From: an uncultured bacterium
Lineage (GTDB): Bacteria; Bipolaricaulota; Bipolaricaulia; UBA7950; UBA9294
Reading direction: 5' to 3'
Length of the DNA: 47,618 nucleotides
NCBI GenBank assembly: GCA_913009415.1
Contig: CAJVYM010000005.1
Coordinates: forward strand, 1 to 47,618
Each line of letters opens with the position of its first letter. Positions within the stretch are counted from its first letter, which is position 1. Positions 32,226 through 40,289 of this stretch are shown here, in pieces. The notes beneath the pieces are model-generated. The model saw only the letters and a program-made list of their open reading frames with translations, was not told the origin of the DNA and did no database searches. Position numbers and translations under genes: made by a program.

Positions 32226-33247
32226 TTTATAAATTGATCAGTAGTTACATCCTCGTATACAGGATGTTTCCACGTATAACCGTTCTTATTCTCCCACGCA
32301 ACGACGTCCTCAAACTTCTGCTTAGAGAGCATCTCCGGGTAGGAGAAGTGCGGAACAGCGAAATCATTGAGTATACCTTTAGGAACAGCATCTTTGCCTA
32401 ATCCGGGGAAGAAGAGCGAGAGAGCAATGTTAATTCCCGTCGTTGTCAGTTCCTCGCGTGACATGTGATTGACCCTGTTTATCGCTTCTCGGTAGACGTC
32501 GTAGAACTTGGCGATAGCGTCCGGGGATTTCTCAACCACATCCCGGCGGAACACGATGACGCTTGGCAGGAGGTCGATCCCCGCAAAGTCTGACAGGTGG
32601 ACGAGCTTGCTCCCAGGCTTGATCGGGGGGTACTTGCCAAGATAAGTGATGTATGGCTCCGGCAGGACAGCGGCGTAGACTGAACCAAGGTTGAGGAACA
32701 TCGAGAGCTGCAACATGTCGTGCCAGTAGGAGTAATCCTTGTCCGGATCGACGGTATAGCCCAAGCTGGTGAGCAGGGAGTCGATCTCGTATTCGATGTC
32801 GCTCATCTGGATGATGGCGATCGATTTTAACGTGCTCCCCCTTGCCGTGCGCTTGAGGAGATCGCCGATTGAGTTGATATGAAAGTAGCTCTGCGTGAGC
32901 AGGGCGAGGCTCCCCGTTTGCGTGGGTTGGTAGGCGGTGCTCGTGATCACGACATCAGTTCCGCTGGTGATCAGCAGTATCGCGGTGGAAACGTCGCAGA
33001 TCATTCCGTCGATATCTCCCGCCATGAGGGCGAGGATGCGTGTCTGGTTGTCGCTGAGGCCAATGACATCCACGTCAAGGCCACCTTGTGCGAACATGTT
33101 CCACTCGTTGGCAAAGGCAATCGGGAGGGAGCCCATCACCGGAGGGAGACTCACGCGCAGCTTCGGCAGGGGTGCTGCTCCAACAACAACTGAGACGAAA
33201 ATGAGTACAGCAAGAGAAAGAAACACGAAGCGACGAGCTTGAATCAT
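32222..33247 (-). CDS. ABC transporter substrate-binding protein, NMT1/SsuA-like
   Basis: Periplasmic receptor. It has a signal peptide at residues ~5-25 (FVFLSLAVLIFVSVVVGAAP) without a lipobox cysteine. The NMT1/SsuA-like core follows: RVSLPPVMGSLPIAFANEWN near 32 and a GDIDGMICDVSTAILL block. A PEPYITYLG segment near 200 comes next, then YPEMLSKQKFEDVVAWENKN near the C-terminus. It is 341 aa. GGAGGAGCGC precedes ATG 33247. The ligand could be an alkanesulfonate, a thiamine precursor or another small organic; the sequence does not decide. Confidence 0.9.
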   Translation of the reverse strand: MIQARRFVFLSLAVLIFVSVVVGAAPLPKLRVSLPPVMGSLPIAFANEWNMFAQGGLDVDVIGLSDNQTRILALMAGDIDGMICDVSTAILLITSGTDVVITSTAYQPTQTGSLALLTQSYFHINSIGDLLKRTARGSTLKSIAIIQMSDIEYEIDSLLTSLGYTVDPDKDYSYWHDMLQLSMFLNLGSVYAAVLPEPYITYLGKYPPIKPGSKLVHLSDFAGIDLLPSVIVFRRDVVEKSPDAIAKFYDVYREAINRVNHMSREELTTTGINIALSLFFPGLGKDAVPKGILNDFAVPHFSYPEMLSKQKFEDVVAWENKNGYTWKHPVYEDVTTDQFIK

Positions 33248-33284
33248 GCGCTCCTCCTTAGGTAATTGAACACAGTATTCACCG

Positions 33285-33312
33285 ATTATACTGCGCTTGC
33301 CTCAATCGACAA
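33285..33312 (-). promoter_or_regulatory. Promoter of the SsuABC-like importer operon
   Basis: On the minus strand TTGTCG (33312-33307), 16-nt spacer, perfect TATAAT (33290-33285). It is 38 nt upstream of the binding-protein start and probably drives the whole run down to ybaK. Confidence 0.6.
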
Positions 33313-33366
33313 ATCAGAGGCGCGGAGGTGCCGCTCCATGAATGCTGCACGCGGGCTCATAAGGGC

Positions 33367-33414
33367 TCTCCGTTTTCCTCTCCCTAAGCTCGCTTAGGGA
33401 GAGGAAAACGGAGA
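33367..33414. repeat. Long perfect hairpin, 23-bp stem with 2-nt loop
   Basis: Arms 33367-33389 and 33392-33414 are exact reverse complements. The stem is purine-rich on one strand, with GGGAGAGGAAAACGGAG at the end of the right arm. There is no T-run on the plus strand. It is far longer than a normal terminator stem. Confidence 0.85.
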
Positions 33415-33484
33415 TTTGCCGAAGTCAAATCAGCTTGTTGTTTGTACTGGCTACATGAGTCTTCTCAAGGACTGCCTGTCTCAA

Positions 33485-33570
33485 CGTCGGAGCTTGTCTC
33501 CGACGCTCGAAAAAAGTGTAGCGTCGCACCTTGCTTGCCTGTCCTTCAGGACGCAGACAGGTGTGCGACG
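33485..33570 (+). repeat. Two adjacent GC-rich hairpins
   Basis: First: CGTCGGAG (33485-33492) pairs with CTCCGACG (33498-33505) over the loop CTTGT and is followed by an A-run. Second: CGTCGCAC (33522-33529) pairs with GTGCGACG (33563-33570), enclosing an inner stem CCTGTC (33538-33543)/GACAGG (33556-33561). The nested shape resembles a structured RNA. Confidence 0.65.
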
Positions 33571-33656
33571 GTACTTTCGATACAACAAAGCTCCACATGA
33601 AATTATAATGAAGACCAACTCCGCCTAAATCTTTAGGGCTTTGCTTCTCAATGCTT

Positions 33657-33678
33657 CGCAGCTTGCTGCGGTTTTTTT
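33657..33678 (+). terminator. Rho-independent terminator-like hairpin 1
   Basis: CGCAGC (33657-33662) and GCTGCG (33665-33670) form the stem, followed by G and seven T (33672-33678). The orientation is plus strand. No annotated gene lies upstream in this direction. Confidence 0.6.
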
Positions 33679-33708
33679 ACTTGCAGTTACGAGCTCGTTA
33701 CCCACTCT

Positions 33709-33731
33709 AAACGGCAAGGAGCCGTTTTTTT
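33709..33731 (+). terminator. Rho-independent terminator-like hairpin 2
   Basis: AAACGGC (33709-33715), loop AAGGA, GCCGTTT (33721-33727) running into seven T (33725-33731). It looks like a strong terminator, 53 nt before the patatin gene start. Confidence 0.7.
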
Positions 33732-33784
33732 GTACCATGATGGCTATTGCCTATTGACACACTGCATGCTAGGATATTAACAGG

Positions 33785-34669
33785 ATGCCAGAGAAAGAGC
33801 GGATCGGATTGGTGTTGGGAAGCGGTGGTGCCCGCGGATCGGCCCACGTGGGGGTGCTCAAGGTCCTGGAGGAGAACGGGATAAGCCCCGATGTCATTGC
33901 GGGAACGAGCATGGGAGCCGAAGTTGGCGGAGCGTACGCCGCGGGAGCAGGGCTCGACAAGATAGAGGAAGTGTGGCGCTCGACTAACTTCGCCAAAGTA
34001 TTCAAGACGCTCTTTCCGACCGTTCCTTGGGCGGGGTGGAGTTCGGGGCGTGAGGTTGTGCGCACGATCAGGACGCTTGTTGGCGACCGGACCATTGAGA
34101 GCCTCCCCATCCCGTATGCGGCGCTCGCCACCGATTTGGAGACGGGGTTGCCTTTTGCGATGACACACGGGTCTCTTGCCGATGCGATACGGGCGAGCGT
34201 CTCTGTTCCAGGGTTGTTTGTACCCGTCTGGATTGACGGGCATCTGCTGATCGACGGCGGCGTCTCCAACCCGGCCCCGGTTGATGTCGCACGCAGCCTT
34301 GGAGCAACCAAGGTAATCGCGGTCGATGTCCTTGTTCAGCCGGAGGAAGTCAAGCTCTCCGGCATCCCCGCTTCGGAGTACGGTGAACGCATTCTGGGGA
34401 TCATCAAGGGGATGGAGAGCACGCGCTTGAATCAGGAAGATCGACGCAGGTTCTACCCAAACGTCTTTTCGGTCTTGTTCCAGATGTCTACGGTCTTTCA
34501 GAAGCGCGTTAGCAACCTTCTTTTGCAGCTCAATCCCCCCGATGTTCTTATCCAACCGGTCTTCTCTCCCGATCCTCCCAGCTACAGCGATGTGAAGCAC
34601 GGAATCGAAGCGGGAGAGGAGGCGGCGCGACGTGCCCTCCCCGAGATACTCGCCCTCGTCGATCGCTAG
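33785..34669 (+). CDS. Patatin-like phospholipase (RssA/NTE family)
   Basis: Serine lipase/acyl hydrolase with a Ser-Asp dyad. The oxyanion-hole motif LVLGSGGARGSAHVGVLKVL is at 9-28, the nucleophile S42 is in GTSMG and the catalytic Asp is in LLIDGGVSNPAPVD (~158). It is 294 aa with no signal peptide, so it acts in the cytoplasm or at the inner face of the membrane. A TTGACA at 33754-33759 with TATTAA at 33775-33780 (only 15 nt apart) would put the start site at the ATG, so the mRNA may have almost no leader. It is followed 15 nt later by the EamA transporter gene. Confidence 0.92.
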   Translation: MPEKERIGLVLGSGGARGSAHVGVLKVLEENGISPDVIAGTSMGAEVGGAYAAGAGLDKIEEVWRSTNFAKVFKTLFPTVPWAGWSSGREVVRTIRTLVGDRTIESLPIPYAALATDLETGLPFAMTHGSLADAIRASVSVPGLFVPVWIDGHLLIDGGVSNPAPVDVARSLGATKVIAVDVLVQPEEVKLSGIPASEYGERILGIIKGMESTRLNQEDRRRFYPNVFSVLFQMSTVFQKRVSNLLLQLNPPDVLIQPVFSPDPPSYSDVKHGIEAGEEAARRALPEILALVDR

Positions 34670-34684
34670 GGTTAAGGACATCCA

Positions 34685-35566
34685 ATGAAGCGCGAGATAC
34701 TCCTTCCATCTACGCTCACTCTCGGAATCATCGTCATCTCGTTCGGCGCAATCATCATAAGAATGATCAGCGGGGCGTCCGTGTTTGCGATCTCCGCATG
34801 GCGGTTGGGCGTGGCATCTGCCATCCTTCTGCCGATCAGCCTCGGAAGAGGAACACTCAAATCGATCAGCAGGGGCAACATGCTCTTAAGCGCGCTGAGT
34901 GGCCTCTTCCTTTCCATTCACTTTATTCTGTGGATCTCGTCGCTTGACTACACATCGGTCGCCAGTTCCGTGGTCCTCGTCAGCACAAGCCCCATCTTCG
35001 TAGGACTGGGAGCCCGCTTATTCATCCACGAGCCCCCTTCTCGGCTCTTGAAGATCGCGATCGCCCTTGCTGTTGGTGGCGGTGTGGTAATCGGCTGGGG
35101 GGACATGCGCCTGGGAGGGATGGCCCTGCAGGGTGATCTGCTGGCTGTCGGTGGGGCGATCATGGCGGCAGGGTATCTTCTTATCGGTCGTCGCGTGCGG
35201 CGGGAGGTTCCCCTTTCGGGGTACGCTTTTGCCACCTATGGAATGGCTACGATCATCCTGCTTGTTGTCTGCCTGGCGACGGGCCAGCCGCTTGTTGGCT
35301 TCTCGACACCAAATTACGTATGGCTGGTTCTCCTCGGCTTGGGGCCGCAGTTGGTCGGGCATACATCGCTCAACTGGGCGCTCGAATACCTGCAGGCATC
35401 GATTGTGTCTATCATCACCCTCGGCGAACCGATCGGCGCGACGATCCTCGCCTACATCATCTTCGGCGAAGCGCTTACCCTGACAAAGGCGCTGGGCGGG
35501 GCGATCATCCTCGCCGGGATCTACCTGGGGATGCGCACCGGGAACAAGGCGGTGATTGCGGACTAG
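34685..35566 (+). CDS. EamA-family (DMT superfamily) transporter
   Basis: Ten hydrophobic segments in two EamA repeats, 293 aa. The first repeat includes FGAIIIRMISGASVFAISAW and SLDYTSVASSVVLVSTSPIF. The second includes LGPQLVGHTSLNWALEYLQA and ITLGEPIGATILAYIIFGEA, both repeat signatures. Family members export metabolites such as amino acids; the substrate is unknown. It directly follows the patatin gene in the same orientation. Confidence 0.92.
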   Translation: MKREILLPSTLTLGIIVISFGAIIIRMISGASVFAISAWRLGVASAILLPISLGRGTLKSISRGNMLLSALSGLFLSIHFILWISSLDYTSVASSVVLVSTSPIFVGLGARLFIHEPPSRLLKIAIALAVGGGVVIGWGDMRLGGMALQGDLLAVGGAIMAAGYLLIGRRVRREVPLSGYAFATYGMATIILLVVCLATGQPLVGFSTPNYVWLVLLGLGPQLVGHTSLNWALEYLQASIVSIITLGEPIGATILAYIIFGEALTLTKALGGAIILAGIYLGMRTGNKAVIAD

Positions 35567-35622
35567 GGTTGCGGAAGCAAGGATGCGTTCGGCATACTAG
35601 CGGTAGTCAACAGGAGGGGAAA

Positions 35623-36837
35623 ATGACGGGAGATAGTCTTGTTGAACATGGGAAGAAGAAGATCGATTGGGCGATGACTCACATGCCGCTCCTTGCACGT
35701 CTGCGGCGCGAGTTTACCGAGAAAAAACCACTCGCCGGACACCGCATCGGGATGAGCATTCACCTGGAAGCGAAGACGGCCTGCCTGGCGCTCCTCCTGC
35801 GGGAGGGCGGAGCACAGGTGGCTGTCACCGGGAGCAATCCCCTCTCTACACAGAACGACGTCGCTTCCGCGCTTGCCGCGGAGGGGATCACGGTGCATGC
35901 CAAACACGGTGCGAGCGATGTGGAGTACTCAGGCGACCTTCGGAGAGTCCTTGCCACAGAGCCGGACCTCATCCTCGATGATGGGGGTGACCTGGTCAAA
36001 CTGCTGCATAGCGGAGTGAAGCTTGAGATTCGCGGTGGGGGTGAGGAGACAACGACCGGGGTGCATCGCCTGCGCATCCTTGAGCGCGAGGGGAAACTCC
36101 GCTTTCCGATGTATGCCGTGAACGACGCTAAGATGAAGTACCTGTTTGACAATCGCTACGGCACCGGGCAATCTGTGTGGGACGGGATCATGCGTTCCAC
36201 AAACCTGCTCATCGCGGGGAAGAACGTGCTCGTCGCCGGCTACGGCTGGTGCGGACGGGGGATCGCCATGCGCGCCCGCGGGCTAGGCGCGCGGGTTCTC
36301 GTATCCGAGGTCGATCCGATACGCGCGGTGGAGGCGGTGATGGACGGCTTCTCCGTCGGAGCGATGGAAGAGATGATCGAGCAGGCAGATTTCCTCGTTA
36401 CCTCCACTGGATGTTCTGGTGTCGTCACAAAGAGAGCGATCGCCTGCGCCAAGGATGGCCTGGTCATGGCAAACGCCGGCCATTTCGATGTGGAGATCGA
36501 TAAGAGAGCGCTTGCCGCCCTCGCCGTAAGGCAGGAAGACGTGCGCGACGGGATCAGGCAATTCACGCTTGGGGATGGCCGCAGGCTCTACCTGCTCGGT
36601 GATGGGAGGCTGGTCAACCTCGTCCTCGGGGACGGTCATCCCGTAGAGATCATGGATATATCCTTTGCCTTGCAGGCTCTGACGCTACAGCACATCGTGA
36701 AGAGTGCCCCGCTTTCCCCCGGCGTTTATGGCGTACCTGAGAAGATTGACCAACAGATAGCGGAGATGAAGCTCGCTACCCTCGGCGTGAAGATTGACTT
36801 TCTTACGCCCGACCAGTCAGCGTACCTTGGGCGGTGA
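35623..36837 (+). CDS. ahcY: Adenosylhomocysteinase (short form)
   Basis: NAD-dependent hydrolysis of S-adenosylhomocysteine to adenosine and homocysteine, completing the SAM cycle. Visible signatures are GMSIHLEAKTACLALLL near 45, VNDAKMKYLFDNRYGTGQS near 165, the Rossmann motif VAGYGWCGRGIAMRARGLGA near 205 and NAGHFDVEID near 285. It is 404 aa and lacks the longer C-terminal tail seen in eukaryotic enzymes, as in many thermophile and archaeal forms. The frame opens far upstream at 35320, but AGGAGGGG sits 3 nt before ATG 35623. A possible promoter is TTGCGG (35569-35574), 18 nt, CATACT (35593-35598). Confidence 0.95.
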   Translation: MTGDSLVEHGKKKIDWAMTHMPLLARLRREFTEKKPLAGHRIGMSIHLEAKTACLALLLREGGAQVAVTGSNPLSTQNDVASALAAEGITVHAKHGASDVEYSGDLRRVLATEPDLILDDGGDLVKLLHSGVKLEIRGGGEETTTGVHRLRILEREGKLRFPMYAVNDAKMKYLFDNRYGTGQSVWDGIMRSTNLLIAGKNVLVAGYGWCGRGIAMRARGLGARVLVSEVDPIRAVEAVMDGFSVGAMEEMIEQADFLVTSTGCSGVVTKRAIACAKDGLVMANAGHFDVEIDKRALAALAVRQEDVRDGIRQFTLGDGRRLYLLGDGRLVNLVLGDGHPVEIMDISFALQALTLQHIVKSAPLSPGVYGVPEKIDQQIAEMKLATLGVKIDFLTPDQSAYLGR

Positions 36838-36897
36838 GGCAATGGGCCATTCCGCGCGAATGGAAGTATCTGGTACAATAAGCGAGAGGTGAGACGT

Positions 36898-38064
36898 GTG
36901 AGGAACAATTCGACAATCAGAAAGGCACTGTTACTACTGATACCGACGATCCTGCTCATAGTGGCTCTGAGCGGTGGGGGAGCGCAGCAGACGAACCCCA
37001 ATCTCTTTTCGCCGCTTCCGCAGGTCTATAAAACAATCAAGAGCTACTTCTACCAACCGGATCGAGTCAATGATCAGCAGGCGCTGTACGGGGCGCTGAA
37101 AGGGATGGTGAAGGAGCTCGATGACCCCTACAGTGAGTTCTTCGACCCAACGGATCTGAAGAACTTTGAGAGCAGTCTGGAAGGAGAGTTCAGCGGAGTG
37201 GGCATCGAGATCTCGGTCAAGGATAAGGTCCTCACCGTGATCGCTCCCCTTTCCGGGACACCGGCGGAGAAAGCGGGGATTAAGTCCGGCGACAAGATCC
37301 TTAAGATCGATGGTGAGTCGACGGAAGGGATTACCCTCTCCGAGGCGGCAATGAAGATCCGCGGAGAGATCGGCACGACCGTGACACTTACCGTGCAGCA
37401 CAAGGACGGAAAGCAGGAGGATATTCCCATCGTGCGCGGCAAGATCACCGTTGTCGCTCTGACGAGTAAGCTCGTGGATGACGGCAAGATCGGCTACATC
37501 CATTTATCGCGCTTCGATAGTAACGTCACGCTCGAGCTGGACAAGGCGCTTGCCGGTTTCGACCTCAATAAGCTGGATGGAATCATCCTCGACATGCGCA
37601 ACAACCCGGGTGGCCTCCTGTCAGCGGCCATCTCCGTCTCCAGCCGTTTTGTCGACAAGGGAGTGATCGTCTCGACGAAGAGCCGCATCTCCGGCAATCA
37701 GAACTACTACTCGAGCGGGAATAGCATCCCCGATCTGCCCCTCGCCATCCTGATCAACGGCGGCACAGCGAGCGCGGCGGAGATCACCGCCGGCGCGATC
37801 CGCGACCACGACATGGGAATCCTCATTGGCGAGCAGTCTTTCGGCAAGGGTGTGATTCAACAGTTGTTCAACTACGCTGACGGTTCCGCCCTCAAGCTAA
37901 CCATCGGCGAGTACAAAACACCAAACGGACATGTAGTGCAAAAAGTGGGCCTGACCCCGGATATCAAAGTGGCCGAGGACGGCGACCCAGTAAAGGTAGC
38001 CACCACATGGATCGAGGCACACGCCGGCAAGCTGATGCCGATATCAATAGGAAATGGTAAGTGA
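36898..38064 (+). CDS. S41 family C-terminal processing peptidase (CtpA-like)
   Basis: Membrane-anchored or periplasmic serine protease. A signal/anchor segment at ~8-25 (LLLLIPTILLIVALSGGG) is followed by a helical region, then a PDZ domain (~90-175, LSGTPAEKAGIKSGDKILKI). The S41 core has the nucleophile in NGGTASAAEITAGA and the lysine in GEQSFGKGVIQQL. It is 388 aa. Of the two in-frame GTGs, 36898 has AGGTGA five nt upstream, so I prefer it over 36889. A small hairpin (36847-36863) lies after the ahcY stop. The stop overlaps the gpsA start, so the two are coupled. Confidence 0.92.
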   Translation: MRNNSTIRKALLLLIPTILLIVALSGGGAQQTNPNLFSPLPQVYKTIKSYFYQPDRVNDQQALYGALKGMVKELDDPYSEFFDPTDLKNFESSLEGEFSGVGIEISVKDKVLTVIAPLSGTPAEKAGIKSGDKILKIDGESTEGITLSEAAMKIRGEIGTTVTLTVQHKDGKQEDIPIVRGKITVVALTSKLVDDGKIGYIHLSRFDSNVTLELDKALAGFDLNKLDGIILDMRNNPGGLLSAAISVSSRFVDKGVIVSTKSRISGNQNYYSSGNSIPDLPLAILINGGTASAAEITAGAIRDHDMGILIGEQSFGKGVIQQLFNYADGSALKLTIGEYKTPNGHVVQKVGLTPDIKVAEDGDPVKVATTWIEAHAGKLMPISIGNGK

Positions 38065-39053
38065 GCATCTCCGTAATCGGTGCTGGAGGCTGGGGAACAG
38101 CGTTCTCCCGCCTCCAGGCACGCAGCGGCCGCGATGTGACGCTTTGGGCGCGGCAGCCGCGTGTGGCGGAGGCGATCGACAAGAAACGCGAGAACGTCGA
38201 TTACCTGCCAGGGATTAAGCTTCCCCACAAGCACCTACGTGTCACATCTTCGCTCTCCGAGGCGATCGCCGCAGAGACGATCGTCCTGGCCGTTCCCTCG
38301 TTTGCTATGCGAGGGATGATGGAGCAGATTGCCGCGCTAGGTAGCGAGAAAAAGGTCTACGTCAACCTTGCCAAGGGGCTTGATCGCGATTCACATCAAA
38401 CGATGTCTGAGATAATCACCGAGGCGGTCGATGCACGTGGCGTGTTCACCTTATCCGGACCGAGCCATGCCGAGGAGGTGGGGAGAGACATACCCACTGC
38501 TGTCGTCCTCGCCGGACGCGATCAGTCACTGGGAAGAGAGCTGCAAACAGCTTTTTCCACCCCTCGTTTCCGCGTCTATTCTTCGGGCGACATTCATGGA
38601 GTTGAGCTGTGCGCAGCGGTGAAGAACATCATCGCTATCGCCACCGGGATGTCCGATGGACTGGGGTTTGGAGACAATACCCGCGCGGCATTGATCACCC
38701 GCGGTCTGGCTGAGATGGTGCGCTTCGGGCGTGCGTACGCGACGAGTGAGAGGACATTCTTCGGGTTGGCTGGGCTCGGCGATCTCGTCGCCACTTGTAC
38801 AAGTAAGCACAGCCGCAACCGCTTCGTAGGCTCTCGCATCGGGAAGGGAGAATCCATCTCGCAAATCATGGCAGATATGAAGATGGTCGCCGAGGGGGTC
38901 TACGCAACAGAGATCGTCTACCTGCTCGCTCAGGAAAAGAAGATCGAGATGCCAATCACAGAGGCTGTTTATCGCATCCTGTATCGAGGGGCGGATCCGC
39001 GGGAAATGGTCGATGAGATGATGACGCGTCCGCCCAAAGATGAGGAGGCGTAG
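38061..39053 (+). CDS. gpsA: Glycerol-3-phosphate dehydrogenase [NAD(P)+]
   Basis: Makes sn-glycerol-3-phosphate for phospholipids from DHAP. The Rossmann motif VIGAGGWGTAFSRL is at 4-17, VNLAKGLDRDSHQTMSEII is near 102, and the catalytic lysine is in GVELCAAVKNIIAIATGMSD (~190). GLGDLVATCTSKHSRNR is the substrate-binding signature. It is 330 aa. GTG 38061 overlaps the protease stop by 4 nt. The next gene, a GGR-like flavoprotein, starts 9 nt after it. Confidence 0.95.
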   Translation: MSISVIGAGGWGTAFSRLQARSGRDVTLWARQPRVAEAIDKKRENVDYLPGIKLPHKHLRVTSSLSEAIAAETIVLAVPSFAMRGMMEQIAALGSEKKVYVNLAKGLDRDSHQTMSEIITEAVDARGVFTLSGPSHAEEVGRDIPTAVVLAGRDQSLGRELQTAFSTPRFRVYSSGDIHGVELCAAVKNIIAIATGMSDGLGFGDNTRAALITRGLAEMVRFGRAYATSERTFFGLAGLGDLVATCTSKHSRNRFVGSRIGKGESISQIMADMKMVAEGVYATEIVYLLAQEKKIEMPITEAVYRILYRGADPREMVDEMMTRPPKDEEA

Positions 39054-39061
39054 TAAGGGGC

Positions 39062-40276
39062 ATGGATTACGATGTCGTCGTGGTTGGAGGCGGACCGATC
39101 GGTGCGGTGGCAGCCAGAAGCGCCGCAGAAGTTGGTGCACGCACCCTTCTTGTTGAGAAGGGGAACGGTGAGGGAAAACCGGTGCGCTGCGCCGGCCTCG
39201 TCAGCCCGCGGGCTCTCCCCACGCTCGGCGCTTCCGGTGAAAGCGTCATCCGCCAGATCCGCGGTGGAGTCATCCATTCCCCCGTGGGGAGAAAAATAGC
39301 GTTACGTTCCGATGCGGTCAAGGGTGTCGTGATCGATCGCGTCGCGCTCAACCGCGAGCTGCTGAACCTTGCTCGTAACGCCGGAGCCATGGTGCATACC
39401 CATACTCGCGTCACTTCCGCCAGAAGAGGATCTGTATCCACCACCTCGGGCAATGACACAGAAGACATCCAAGCAGGAGTGATAATCGGCGCGGATGGCC
39501 CCCGAAGTCTAGTCGCCTCGTCATTCTCACTTTCTCCACCGAAAGAGATGCTCATCGCCAGCCAGGCGACAATCGTTGGACCTGTGAGGAGTGGTGATGA
39601 GGTCGATATCTTCTTCGGAAGATCGATCGCTCCGACGTTCTTTGCCTGGGCGATCCCGGCGCAGGAGGGGGAAATGCGCGTCGGCCTGGCCGCACCGATC
39701 GGAACGAAGACAGATGAACTCCTGTCAGGCTTTCTCATAAGGCACAAGTTCGGGCGGGAGATCAGCAGAATACAGGGGATGATCCCTATTTCACTTGCTC
39801 GTAAGACGATCGCCGATGGGGTTCTACTGGTCGGTGACGCGGCCGGTCAGGTAAAGCCATCCTCCGGTGGGGGACTGTATACAGGCGGAGTGTGCGCGCG
39901 CATCGCCGGGAAGGTCGCTGGCGGGGCGTCGCTGGCGGGAAAGACATCTGAGAGCGACCTCGCTGTGTATGAACGAGAGTTTGGAGAGGAGATCGGAAAT
40001 GAGCTTCGCTTCGGTCGGGCGGTGCACAGCATGTTGGGCGACATCGACGATACTGGGATCGATGCCCTATTTGGTGCGATCGATAGACCAGCGATCAGAA
40101 AACTGATTGCGCGTTATGGTGATATCGACTACCCCAGCCGCCTCGTTCACGCGATCGCCTCTCGCACGGACCTGTGGCCCGCTTTTCGCTCCCTCATCCC
40201 CATCCTTGGCGGAATGGAGCGGCTCTCTTCGATCGCGCATATGGCACTTGTCAGTGATAGCGATGCCTACGTATAA
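39062..40276 (+). CDS. Geranylgeranyl reductase family FAD-dependent oxidoreductase
   Basis: It has an N-terminal FAD-binding Rossmann fold (DVVVVGGGPIGAVAARSAAE, ~4-23) and the family hallmark PVRCAGLVSPRAL near 41. The C-terminal FAD motif is VLLVGDAAGQVKPSSGGGLY followed by TGGVCARIAG near 258. It is 404 aa. Archaeal and plant relatives saturate isoprenoid chains; bacterial members act on menaquinone or other isoprenoid lipids, or are unassigned. Placement after gpsA suggests lipid or membrane-quinone metabolism. A halogenase-like or other hydroxylase role is less likely because of the PxxxxxLYTGG pattern. Confidence 0.87.
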   Translation: MDYDVVVVGGGPIGAVAARSAAEVGARTLLVEKGNGEGKPVRCAGLVSPRALPTLGASGESVIRQIRGGVIHSPVGRKIALRSDAVKGVVIDRVALNRELLNLARNAGAMVHTHTRVTSARRGSVSTTSGNDTEDIQAGVIIGADGPRSLVASSFSLSPPKEMLIASQATIVGPVRSGDEVDIFFGRSIAPTFFAWAIPAQEGEMRVGLAAPIGTKTDELLSGFLIRHKFGREISRIQGMIPISLARKTIADGVLLVGDAAGQVKPSSGGGLYTGGVCARIAGKVAGGASLAGKTSESDLAVYEREFGEEIGNELRFGRAVHSMLGDIDDTGIDALFGAIDRPAIRKLIARYGDIDYPSRLVHAIASRTDLWPAFRSLIPILGGMERLSSIAHMALVSDSDAYV

Positions 40277-40289
40277 TAAGAGCAAGAAT

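Larger units (their letters stand above)
33248..33784. other. 537-bp divergent intergenic region with a hairpin cluster
   Basis: It lies between divergently transcribed genes, so no terminator is expected. Yet it holds a 23-bp-stem hairpin, two further GC-rich hairpins and two terminator-like hairpins with T-runs on the plus strand (33672-33678 and 33725-33731). Several hairpin centres share an AGCTYG-like core (33387-33393, 33491-33496, 33660-33665, and the 10-bp palindrome ACGAGCTCGT around 33689-33698). A 70-aa frame at 33416-33628 has no ribosome binding site. The likeliest content is a transcribed non-coding RNA or the relic of a mobile or repeat element. Confidence 0.55.

Noticed and set aside
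33416-33628. 70-aa plus-strand frame in the hairpin region
   Set aside because: It crosses two strong hairpins, lacks a ribosome binding site and has no plausible protein features; structured RNA is a better explanation.
33367-33731. CRISPR array or integron attC sites
   Set aside because: The hairpins differ in sequence and spacing, no direct repeat with regular spacers exists, and no cas or integrase gene is near.
35320-35622. N-terminal extension of adenosylhomocysteinase
   Set aside because: It overlaps the EamA gene in another frame; a strong AGGAGGGG and the family start both point to 35623.
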